Of a DNA stretch of 64,000 nucleotides, positions 24,650 through 33,413 are shown piece after piece. The translations under genes and the position numbers were made by a program. This DNA is from Mucilaginibacter gilvus (GTDB lineage Bacteria > Bacteroidota > Bacteroidia > Sphingobacteriales > Sphingobacteriaceae): contig NZ_SBIW01000002.1 in assembly GCF_004054195.1 (NCBI RefSeq), positions 1 through 64,000 of the forward strand. The letters run 5' to 3'. The first letter of the stretch is position 1; each line of letters begins with the position of its first letter. The notes below the pieces were generated by a model that saw only the letters and a program-made list of their open reading frames with translations, was not told where the DNA came from and did not search any database.

Positions 24650-25084
24650 TTAATCCGTTATTCCTGGTACAGGTACCGGAATTATAAAATCAACTAATCC
24701 CATATCAGCGTGCTTTACATGTTGTTCATAATCTTGCAGACTTTTATGGAGTGCAAGTGCAAATGTTTTATCAAGCTTGTCAATTACAATATTTGCGGTA
24801 TTTATCTCCTCCCTCAATTTTTCCCGGCTGAGATTATTGAGCGGCGAATATTTATCGACTATATTGTTGAAATTGAGTTTAAAGTTTTTGTATACTTCAT
24901 CATAATATGGCAAAAGTAGAAACGCTGCGGTGAACGTCTTTAAATGTGCCAGATAAATCGCGTCTGCTTTATCTGGCTTTGAAATTTTATTTCCTTCGCT
25001 TGCTGCCAACACCGACACCAAAGCCGGAGCACTAAATAAAAGTAGTCGTTCTTGCTTGTTTAGCTTTTCAAATTGATTTTTCAT
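24650..25084 (-). CDS. Unknown protein, last gene of the N-ATPase operon
   Basis: 144 residues, mostly helical: MKNQFEKLNKQERLLLFSAPALVSVLAAS..., HLKTFTAAFLLLPYYDEVYKNF, and a hydrophobic end VDFIIPVPVPGITD. No signal peptide is evident and no family is recognised. It starts 26 bp after atpG stops, so it is probably cotranscribed with the ATPase. A link to energy stress is inferred from position only. Confidence 0.55.
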   Translation of the reverse strand: MKNQFEKLNKQERLLLFSAPALVSVLAASEGNKISKPDKADAIYLAHLKTFTAAFLLLPYYDEVYKNFKLNFNNIVDKYSPLNNLSREKLREEINTANIVIDKLDKTFALALHKSLQDYEQHVKHADMGLVDFIIPVPVPGITD

Positions 25085-25110
25085 GTTTTGTAATGTTATT
25101 TTGTTACCAT

Positions 25111-26007
25111 TTATCTGTTTGACTTTTTCTTTAAAGCTTCAAATCCCGAAACGACATCAAAAAGTTCTTCGTCGATCATTCTTTGGCGCAAACTCTGGAA
25201 TTTCTTCCCCAGGTTTTCCAGCATATCACTTATGCTTTTTTCCGCCCGCTGCATCGCTTCCAATCGACTCGCATTTTCTGCCGCCAATGACTCTGTACTT
25301 GCCCTAAATACCGAAACGAATAGATAGGCATTGATAAGTGCGCTTAGAGTGGTCACCGTATTGCCAATAACTTCGGGTATAGTATTTGTCGGCCATTGTA
25401 TAGCCATCAGATCCTGCATCCATTTTTCGTCAAGCGGCAATAACCTTTGCAAAACCGGCTCATAGCTCGACCCGGTTTTGGGCTGATTATGAAATACATA
25501 AAACTGCTTTATATTCCTGATTTCACGAATTTCTTCAATTTCGATCAAAAGACTTTGAATTAACGGCGTAACCGCATCAATAGAAACAGGAACAGCGTAA
25601 GACTTCGTAATATTAAGCCCTGCGTCTGCTAAAAGCGCCTGGATACGTTCGCCGATTACCCAAATTTCCTTTTTACCGGTAATAACATTCAAAGATTGTT
25701 GCACGGAACCGGATAGCAGGTCATTGAACTGGCCTACCAGCCCAAGATCCGATCCGAAGACAATAACACAAACTGTTTGATCTTCATCTTTTCCAGCTCC
25801 CGGATTTTCAATTACCGTTAGTATTTTTTCCGCTTTTAAATAAGCCTTAATACCTAGTGTAACGGTATGATAGTAATCGCCAAGTGAAGCTACCGCCGCC
25901 TCATATTGTGAAATATTGGCAGCAGCCATCGCCTTCATGGCTTTAACAACCGATTTGATATCTTTTGCACCATCCAATTTCCGGTTCAGATCTTCCAGCG
26001 TATCCAT
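25111..26007 (-). CDS. atpG: N-ATPase gamma subunit
   Basis: 298 residues. Central-stalk subunit of the F1 part. The N-terminal helix MDTLEDLNRKLDGAKDIKSVVKAMKAMAAANI and the C-terminal helix SQ-like NASRLEAMQRAEKSISDML are typical of gamma, although overall divergent from housekeeping gamma, as usual for N-ATPases. Start overlaps the atpA stop by one base. Terminal core gene in the atpDCQRBEFAG order. Confidence 0.9.
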   Translation of the reverse strand: MDTLEDLNRKLDGAKDIKSVVKAMKAMAAANISQYEAAVASLGDYYHTVTLGIKAYLKAEKILTVIENPGAGKDEDQTVCVIVFGSDLGLVGQFNDLLSGSVQQSLNVITGKKEIWVIGERIQALLADAGLNITKSYAVPVSIDAVTPLIQSLLIEIEEIREIRNIKQFYVFHNQPKTGSSYEPVLQRLLPLDEKWMQDLMAIQWPTNTIPEVIGNTVTTLSALINAYLFVSVFRASTESLAAENASRLEAMQRAEKSISDMLENLGKKFQSLRQRMIDEELFDVVSGFEALKKKSNR

Positions 26008-27584
26008 TACTTCGAGGGTTTATCAGGCTCTGGTTTTTCCGGCTCTGATTTATCCGATTCCGACTTTTCGTCAAAAGGTGCAAGAAGTTCGCCGGCGATT
26101 TTCAGGATCGTATCATGGTCTGCGTCGTTTAAAGGTTTGTCATCAAAAAGCCGTTTGAGCACCTCGGCAGGAAATTGTCCCATAGCGTTAAGAATAACCG
26201 CTTCGGCATCGGCGATCTTATCTACGGGTATAGCATCAAAAAGCCCATTCGTTAAAGCCAATAATACGACTATTTGTTCTGAAACCGTTAAGGGATGCAA
26301 TTCGTTTTGTTTGAGGCAACATCGGATACGCAGGCCATGATCGATCACCTTTTTAGTATTTTCATCCAGACGGGTGCCAAAGCGAGAAAAGTTTTCCAGC
26401 TCTTCAAATTGCGCGTATTGTAATTTCAAGCTGACAATAGATTTGTAGGCGGGTAACTGTGCAGCAGACCCGACACGGGAAACTGATTTACCCACATCAA
26501 CTGCCGGTAAATTACCCGCTTCAAATAGTTTGGGTGAAAGATAGACCTGTCCGTCGGTAATCGAGATCAGGTTGGTCGGGATATAAGCGGAGATATTTTG
26601 CGCTTCAGTTTCGATAATAGGTAAGGCCGTCAGCGATCCGCCTTTTAATTGAGCGCTCAGGTGCGTAGCCCGTTCCAGCAACCTGGAGTGAATATAAAAA
26701 ATATCACCCGGAAATGCTTCTCGTCCGGGTGGTCTGCGTAACAGCAGCGAAAGTTCACGATAAGCCCGCGCGTGATGCGTAAGATCGTCATATACAATGA
26801 GCACGTTACGACCCTCTTCCATAAAGTGTTCGGCTATGCTGGTTGCCGCGTAAGGCGCAATATATTTCAATCCCGCAGCATGGTTACCTTCGGCCACCAT
26901 AACTACGGTATAATCCATAGCACCTTTTTGTTCCAGGTTGGCGATAACCTTGGCGACAGCGGCAGCGCGTTGCCCAATAGCACAGTAAATGCAAACCACA
27001 TCTTTTCCTTGCTGGTTAAGTATGGTATCAATTGCTATTTGTGTTTTGCCGGTTTGCCGGTCGCCCACGATCAGTTCACGCTGGCCACGGCCAATTGGAA
27101 TTAGTGCGTCAATAACTTTTATGCCGGTTTGTAAAGGCGCATTTACGGCTGTTCGGTCCATGATAGCGGGCGAAGGCCGTTCAATGGGTAACCTTTTGTT
27201 GGTTGCGATATTGCCTTTCCCATCAATAGGTATTCCCATGGGATCAATTACCCGGCCAATCATATGGTCGCCTACCGGGATATCCATCACCCGTCCGGTA
27301 CGCTCTACTTCGTCTCCGGCATTCAATAAGGTATCTTCACCAAGCAGGATAACGCCGATCTCATCTTCATCCAAATTATAGGCAATACCATACAGGTCTT
27401 CCGAAAATTTAAGCAGTTCTTCAAAGCCGGTACCTTCCAATCCCGAAACTTTTACAATACCTGTGGCCACGCTGGTCACATAGCCAACCTCGCGGGGTGC
27501 GAATGCGAATACGTGCTCCGCCAAACCCTTATCCAGCTGGTGAAAAGTGTCAGTTATACTATTTTTTAAAGTACTTGAAGGCAT
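26007..27584 (-). CDS. atpA: N-ATPase alpha subunit
   Basis: 525 residues. Non-catalytic nucleotide-binding subunit of F1. The P-loop is GDRQTGKT, preceded by LIPIGRGQRELIVG. Further marks are IYCAIGQRAAAVAKV, VIVYDDLTHHARAYRE-type and RPPGREAFPGDIFYIHSRLLERA. The C-terminus has an unusual charged tail, SDKSEPEKPEPDKPSK. It lies directly after atpF (4 bp). The housekeeping ATP synthase must lie elsewhere. Confidence 0.95.
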   Translation of the reverse strand: MPSSTLKNSITDTFHQLDKGLAEHVFAFAPREVGYVTSVATGIVKVSGLEGTGFEELLKFSEDLYGIAYNLDEDEIGVILLGEDTLLNAGDEVERTGRVMDIPVGDHMIGRVIDPMGIPIDGKGNIATNKRLPIERPSPAIMDRTAVNAPLQTGIKVIDALIPIGRGQRELIVGDRQTGKTQIAIDTILNQQGKDVVCIYCAIGQRAAAVAKVIANLEQKGAMDYTVVMVAEGNHAAGLKYIAPYAATSIAEHFMEEGRNVLIVYDDLTHHARAYRELSLLLRRPPGREAFPGDIFYIHSRLLERATHLSAQLKGGSLTALPIIETEAQNISAYIPTNLISITDGQVYLSPKLFEAGNLPAVDVGKSVSRVGSAAQLPAYKSIVSLKLQYAQFEELENFSRFGTRLDENTKKVIDHGLRIRCCLKQNELHPLTVSEQIVVLLALTNGLFDAIPVDKIADAEAVILNAMGQFPAEVLKRLFDDKPLNDADHDTILKIAGELLAPFDEKSESDKSEPEKPEPDKPSK

Positions 27585-27588
27585 ATTG

Positions 27589-28365
27589 TTATTGCTTTAC
27601 AGCTTGATGCGTTTTGTTTATTGTCGTCGCTACACTCTTTTCCAGTGAATTGACATAGGCGGCTAAGCTCCAGGATAGTTTGTATCCCTTAGCTGCCAGT
27701 TCGATCCCGCTGATCATTTTAGGATCCGTTTTAAACTCATATTTAACATCATCGCCAAGTATATCCGCAATTGCGGATCGTATGCCTTTTTGATCCTTTT
27801 CAGCTAAGTCAAAAGCACTTTTAACCGCTATCGGGGCCGAATCCGAATGGAAAGCGCCGATGAACTGTTTTTTATCTTTGTCAGTGATCGCTTTTATCTT
27901 CCTGATAAAAACATGAACGAATTGTTCTTCAAGGTCAGTTGAAGCTAATTCGGCGAGGGCTTTTTTTGCGATAGCGAAAACCTCATCCTGTGTTTTCTTT
28001 GAGATCTCATCGCTCAAATTTTCTTGTAATTCCTTTGATGCTGCTTCCAGTTTTTCTTTTACACCCGCAGCTTCCTTTTTTGCAGTATCCAAAAGCTTTT
28101 CCCGTTCCTTATCAGCATCTGATGTTGCCTGGTCCATCAGCTTCTTTTTGTGCTTATCAAAATCGTTGTTTTTTTGTTGAAACTCATCCTGTTCTTTCTT
28201 TGCCTCAGTCATTTTGCTTTTGGCGTCCGCAAGCTCAGCAGCTATCTTTTTTTCGCGCTCATCAATAGCCGCCAGAATAGGCTTATAGAGATATTTTTTC
28301 ATCAGCCAAACCAACACCAGGAAATTGACGATCTGCGCGATTACCGTAAACCAATTAATTTGCAT
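27589..28365 (-). CDS. atpF: N-ATPase b/delta-type stalk subunit
   Basis: 258 residues, longer than a normal b subunit. A membrane helix (FTVIAQIVNFLVLVWLM) is followed by a long charged coiled coil and a C-terminal domain (about 130-258) where delta-like sequence is expected. N-ATPase operons lack a separate atpH and carry this extended atpF. It forms the peripheral stalk joining Fo to F1. It sits 6 bp after atpE. Confidence 0.9.
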   Translation of the reverse strand: MQINWFTVIAQIVNFLVLVWLMKKYLYKPILAAIDEREKKIAAELADAKSKMTEAKKEQDEFQQKNNDFDKHKKKLMDQATSDADKEREKLLDTAKKEAAGVKEKLEAASKELQENLSDEISKKTQDEVFAIAKKALAELASTDLEEQFVHVFIRKIKAITDKDKKQFIGAFHSDSAPIAVKSAFDLAEKDQKGIRSAIADILGDDVKYEFKTDPKMISGIELAAKGYKLSWSLAAYVNSLEKSVATTINKTHQAVKQ

Positions 28366-28371
28366 GGTGTG

Positions 28372-28641
28372 TTATTTAGCAATAATGTGTGTCCAGAATG
28401 GGTTTGCAAAGATCAGGATCATGGAAACCACGAAGCAATAAATGGCTGTTGACTCGATCATGGCCAGGCCGACAAACAGGGTCCTGGTTATAGTGGGCGC
28501 CGCGTCCGGCTGTTGCGCTATGGAACTTAAAGCGGTTGCTACCGCCTTACCTTCACTTAATGCCGGGAACATACAACCGATGCCTGTTGTAAGGCCGGCT
28601 GTAATAATTGATGCTACTGCTATTACTGATACATTATCCAT
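28372..28641 (-). CDS. atpE: N-ATPase c subunit (ion-binding ring)
   Basis: 89 residues, two membrane helices. Helix 1 carries a glutamate in ALSEGKAVATAL; helix 2 has the ion-binding GLAMIESTAIYCF. By alignment with the sodium-type Ilyobacter c subunit, this gives Glu at the Gln32 place and Glu65, Ser66, Thr67 and Tyr70, the double-glutamate sodium signature of N-ATPases. It predicts Na+ rather than H+ transport. QQPD in the loop is the F1-contact region. Confidence 0.95.
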   Translation of the reverse strand: MDNVSVIAVASIITAGLTTGIGCMFPALSEGKAVATALSSIAQQPDAAPTITRTLFVGLAMIESTAIYCFVVSMILIFANPFWTHIIAK

Positions 28642-28651
28642 TTTTATCTAT

Positions 28652-29353
28652 TTAATTGGTGCTTTTATTTACTAATTTTTTCTTTTTGATGCTTTCCTGT
28701 ACCGCTGCCGCGATATAAACCGTAGCCAGGATACTAAAGATATAGGCCTGTACCATCCCGGTAAGGAGGCCAAGGGCCTTCATGACAATAGGAATAAATA
28801 AAGGAGATATGCTTAACAAAATGGCGATGATCATTCCACCGCTCATAATATTCCCAAATAACCTGATGGCCAGTGCCAGCGTTCTTGATAATTCGCTAAT
28901 GATATTGAAAGGCAACATGATGAAAGTCGGCTTGATGTAGGTCTTCAGATAGGCGAAGAAGCCGCTCTTTTGAATGCCAAAAAAAGGCACGGCCAAAAAC
29001 ACGGCGATCGCCAATGCGGCAGTGGTGGAAAGGGAACCTGTCGGCGGCTGATACCAGGGTAAAACGATCCAGAAGTTACACATGGCAATGAATAGAAAAA
29101 GTGTACCGATAAAGCCAATGTATTGTTCGGGGTTTTCGAGCCCGACTTCTTTGATCTGTTCATTGATGCCCGTTACGATCATTTCGAGGATACACTGCCA
29201 TCGGGAAATTTTATGCGTAGTTTTCAACTTGCGCGTAATCAGTATGGCACCGATCACCATAAATAACATAACACCCCACGTAGTGACGATGGTGAGGTTG
29301 ATGGTGATAAAACCATTGCTCCAAAATATGGTCTGATCTGGCGTTAAATTCAT
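28652..29353 (-). CDS. atpB: N-ATPase a subunit
   Basis: 233 residues. I start at the ATG at 29353 (MNLTPDQTIFWSNG), which overlaps the atpR stop (ATGA); the longer open frame to 29584 lies within atpR and is spurious. Five or six helices are present. The essential arginine region is SELSRTLALAIRLFGNIMSGG, and the last helix is YIFSILATVYIAAAVQES. It forms the ion half-channels of Fo. Confidence 0.9.
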   Translation of the reverse strand: MNLTPDQTIFWSNGFITINLTIVTTWGVMLFMVIGAILITRKLKTTHKISRWQCILEMIVTGINEQIKEVGLENPEQYIGFIGTLFLFIAMCNFWIVLPWYQPPTGSLSTTAALAIAVFLAVPFFGIQKSGFFAYLKTYIKPTFIMLPFNIISELSRTLALAIRLFGNIMSGGMIIAILLSISPLFIPIVMKALGLLTGMVQAYIFSILATVYIAAAVQESIKKKKLVNKSTN

Positions 29354-29646
29354 AATGGGCTGCTTTCTGTTACGATAACTTGCTTTTGCTCGATCTGCCT
29401 GGTAAGCCTTAAAATTAAAAGGCGGCCCGCAATAAACCCGGCGACACTTACCAGTAATTGTAACAAACTGCCCTGGGCCATGAAATAAAACCCGGTTAAT
29501 ACAATACCCGTTCTTATCAGTGAGCTTCCCAAAAGCCATAATGCAACGTATGGCGAACCTAAAGTTCTTTTTACAGTCAGCCATAAACCGCCAAAAAACA
29601 GGATGCCTAATATAAATCCGCCTATTAATGCTACTACTATCATCAT
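29350..29646 (-). CDS. atpR: N-ATPase AtpR subunit
   Basis: 98 residues, three membrane helices: MMIVVALIGGFILGILFFGG, YVALWLLGSSLIRTGIVLTGF and LLQLLVSVAGFIAGRLLI. The arginine in SSLIRTG is the conserved membrane charge of AtpR, thought to interact with the c-ring. It is specific to N-ATPases and is diagnostic of this operon type. Confidence 0.9.
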   Translation of the reverse strand: MMIVVALIGGFILGILFFGGLWLTVKRTLGSPYVALWLLGSSLIRTGIVLTGFYFMAQGSLLQLLVSVAGFIAGRLLILRLTRQIEQKQVIVTESSPL

Positions 29647-29660
29647 GAAATTATTTTATA

Positions 29661-29951
29661 CTATTTATCTTCTTTTATTACCCAATTCCAGGCGATAATA
29701 CAACCTACCGCCAAGCCTGTTATCAGGCAGGTTACTGTCCATGAGAAGGATTGGGGATAATTTTTATCCAGCCAAATTCCGCCCATTGTGCTCAAAAAAG
29801 TTGGCGCGGTAACCGACCAGCCTACCATACCGAACATGCCAAAACCAAACCACTCCGCTCTTTTTTTTTCGTCGAGGGCCTTTAATTTTCTTTTTTCCTT
29901 AGTCAAGATCATCCGGCCAAAAAAGTCGGCCTCATTTTCCGGTTGTGCCAT
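29661..29951 (-). CDS. atpQ: N-ATPase AtpQ (AtpI-like) subunit
   Basis: 96 residues. A charged N-terminus is followed by two membrane helices: FGMFGMVGWSVTAPTFLSTMGGIWL and FSWTVTCLITGLAVGCIIAW. The pattern is AtpI-like, and the position between atpC and atpR marks it as AtpQ. It probably assists c-ring assembly or ion supply. Confidence 0.85.
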   Translation of the reverse strand: MAQPENEADFFGRMILTKEKRKLKALDEKKRAEWFGFGMFGMVGWSVTAPTFLSTMGGIWLDKNYPQSFSWTVTCLITGLAVGCIIAWNWVIKEDK

Positions 29952-29952
29952 T

Positions 29953-30336
29953 TTATAGCTGTTGAAATTTCTTTAGCCTGGAAAGAAACCCACTTTCCAG
30001 TTGTGAGGCCATATGCCGAACTTTTTCTTCATTTTCATCTGCATTCTTAAACTCATTTTTTACCGTTTCGGCTAATTTTCCTAGCTCAACGCCGCCAACC
30101 GCATTTCTAACGGAAACCAGTACCTGCGACCCGGCTTTTACAAAAAGGCCTTCGTCCACGGCTAAATAATGTACCTTGTCTGTTTTGTAACTGAAAATAC
30201 CAGGGACTAGTACCGCAACGCAATCCAGCCTTTGCGGCAGAAAGCCAACAGACCCTTCGATTGTCTCTGCAACGATGTTACTGACGTTTTTTACATCGGC
30301 AAAAACTTTATAGGGAAGTAATATCTTAAGGTCCAT
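29953..30336 (-). CDS. atpC: N-ATPase epsilon subunit
   Basis: 127 residues. The beta-sandwich domain is recognisable (LKILLPYKVFADVKNVSNIVAE, KTDKVHYLAVDEGLFVKAG). A short helical C-terminus has VRHMASQLESGFLSRLKKF. It regulates F1 and contacts the c-ring. Located 11 bp after atpD and 1 bp before atpQ, all on one transcript. Confidence 0.85.
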   Translation of the reverse strand: MDLKILLPYKVFADVKNVSNIVAETIEGSVGFLPQRLDCVAVLVPGIFSYKTDKVHYLAVDEGLFVKAGSQVLVSVRNAVGGVELGKLAETVKNEFKNADENEEKVRHMASQLESGFLSRLKKFQQL

Positions 30337-30347
30337 ATTTTTCGCTT

Positions 30348-31799
<1,452 letters not shown>

Positions 31800-31810
31800 T
31801 TAGTTTGGGA

Positions 31811-32557
31811 TTATTGGAATAGCTTTTCCTTTATGTTTTTAGGCGTGGCCGGATAAACAAAGTCACAAGCGTGTGATAAAGCCTTGTCATCTTTGTGCTT
31901 ATAATCGCGACGCTTCAGTAAATGCGTGATCAGGTTGATATGCGTGTCGTCTTTGTCATCCGCGCTAACGATAAACCAGGGGGCGTGCTTAAAATCGGTT
32001 TTGAGTAGCATTTCATCCCTCGCATCGGAGTAATCTTTCCAATGTTTGGTTGCAGCCTCGTCAATAGGGCTTATTTTCCACTGTTTAAGCGGATCTTTTT
32101 TTCGTTCATCAAACCGCTTTTCCTGTTCTTTCTTACTGATATCGAGGTAGTATTTCACAATAATAAAACCGGCGTTAGCCAGCATTTCCTCGAATAATTC
32201 AACTTCTTTAAAAAATGATTTATATTGTTGATGAGTGCAAAACTTCATTACCTTTTCTACTCCAGCACGGTTATACCAACTTCTGTTGAACAGAACCAAT
32301 TCTCCTGAGGCAGGCAAATGCGCGATGTATCGCTGGAAATACCAATCCTTTTCCTGATGGTCAGAAGGTTTTCCTAATGCCACCACGATCGTTTCCCGCG
32401 GGCTTAAATGCTTAACGATCCTTTTAATCGTACCGTCCTTCCCGGCTGCATCTCTCCCTTCTAAAATGACAAGTAATTTAAGTCCGGAAGCGATGATCTC
32501 CTTTTGCAACTTGACCAATTCGACGTAAAGGCCGTGCAATATATCTTTATCCTTCAT
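31811..32557 (-). CDS. ppk2: Polyphosphate kinase 2 family protein
   Basis: 248 residues. It transfers phosphate between polyphosphate and nucleotides. Walker A is LEGRDAAGKDGTIKRI, Walker B region ELVLFNRSWYNRAGVE, and the lid module RFDERKKDPLKQWKISPID. A single PPK2 domain of the ADP- or AMP-directed short type; the exact class is not decidable here. Between a PRC-barrel gene (stop/start overlap TAATG) and atpD. In this operon it could refill ATP or ADP from stored polyphosphate under energy limitation. Confidence 0.9.
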   Translation of the reverse strand: MKDKDILHGLYVELVKLQKEIIASGLKLLVILEGRDAAGKDGTIKRIVKHLSPRETIVVALGKPSDHQEKDWYFQRYIAHLPASGELVLFNRSWYNRAGVEKVMKFCTHQQYKSFFKEVELFEEMLANAGFIIVKYYLDISKKEQEKRFDERKKDPLKQWKISPIDEAATKHWKDYSDARDEMLLKTDFKHAPWFIVSADDKDDTHINLITHLLKRRDYKHKDDKALSHACDFVYPATPKNIKEKLFQ

Positions 32558-33300
32558 TAATTGACTGTTTGAACTTGCGGGTAATCGGCTTCTTTGAAAA
32601 GAACGCTTTTATCAACAACAGAGGAGGTTATATCAAGGTGTATTTTGTTTTCGCTCCAATTTATTTCTTTAACGTGTGCTACCGGTATCAATACTTTTTT
32701 GCCTCCGAACCAGTTATGGGTATCTATAACGATAAATTTAATTTGCCAGGTTTGATCATCAACGATAAAATCAATGATATGGCCGATCTCTCCGTTGGTC
32801 GTATGAATATGGTAGCCTGTTATGCTTCCCGTACTGCGTAAATGGATGTCGTCGTCAGTATGTTTATCCTTTTTGTCGGCTTCAATTAAAACCTTTTGAT
32901 CTAAAACCGGGAACGGCATACTCACACCTAAGGAACCGCCACCGTAAAAGCCGCTCCCCCAATAGCTTTCCCATTGGTAATGGCCATATAGTTCTATTTC
33001 CTGCTGGCGCGATACCGGTTTATCGATATCAATATCGGGGCTGTTTTCGATCTGTTTCTTTGTTAAATTAACTGGGAAGAAACCATCTTGCCAGGGTTGT
33101 TTAAGAAGGGCATACGGCGCGATCAATACCTTTCGTCCGGATAGCCAGTTACCAGTTTTAATGACGAGGTATCGTATCTTCCAGCTTTGGTCATCAAAGT
33201 AAAATTCTTCCACTTCACCAATCATGCCATCTGTGGCTGCTATGTTATAATTTATAAGGCTCTTAATATTGCGTTCCACGTTTTTGTGCTTTAATTTCAT
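32557..33300 (-). CDS. Two-domain PRC-barrel protein
   Basis: 247 residues. Two PRC-barrel repeats are visible: TDGMIGEVEEFYFDDQSWKIRYLVI (about 20-45) and TNGEIGHIIDFIVDDQTWQIKFIVI (about 165-190), each followed by W..GKKVLI. PRC-barrel proteins bind RNA or photosynthetic/other complexes, often in stress operons. First gene of the PRC-ppk2-atp operon, with a CRP/FNR-like palindrome about 65 bp upstream. Confidence 0.85.
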   Translation of the reverse strand: MKLKHKNVERNIKSLINYNIAATDGMIGEVEEFYFDDQSWKIRYLVIKTGNWLSGRKVLIAPYALLKQPWQDGFFPVNLTKKQIENSPDIDIDKPVSRQQEIELYGHYQWESYWGSGFYGGGSLGVSMPFPVLDQKVLIEADKKDKHTDDDIHLRSTGSITGYHIHTTNGEIGHIIDFIVDDQTWQIKFIVIDTHNWFGGKKVLIPVAHVKEINWSENKIHLDITSSVVDKSVLFKEADYPQVQTVN

Positions 33301-33364
33301 ACTGAATGTTTCAAATGTGCGTGTTACATTTTAGTTACCACGTGACGATAGACATTTGAAAATA

Positions 33365-33376
33365 TGATTTTTATCA
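33365..33376. promoter_or_regulatory. CRP/FNR-type palindrome upstream of the PRC-ppk2-N-ATPase operon
   Basis: TGAT-TTTT-ATCA, the core half-site symmetry of FNR-family boxes (TTGAT-N4-ATCAA). It is in the 113-bp gap between the copB end and the operon start. The same TGAT-N4-ATCA pattern stands before the ackA operon at 40223-40234. Confidence 0.55.
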
Positions 33377-33413
33377 CAATTTGATTTGAACAGAATGCAG
33401 CCGGGTATTTGTG

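Noticed and set aside
29354..29584. N-terminal extension of atpB
   Set aside because: The extra 77 residues read through atpR in another frame and are not a-subunit-like; ATG 29353 overlaps the atpR stop as expected in a coupled operon.
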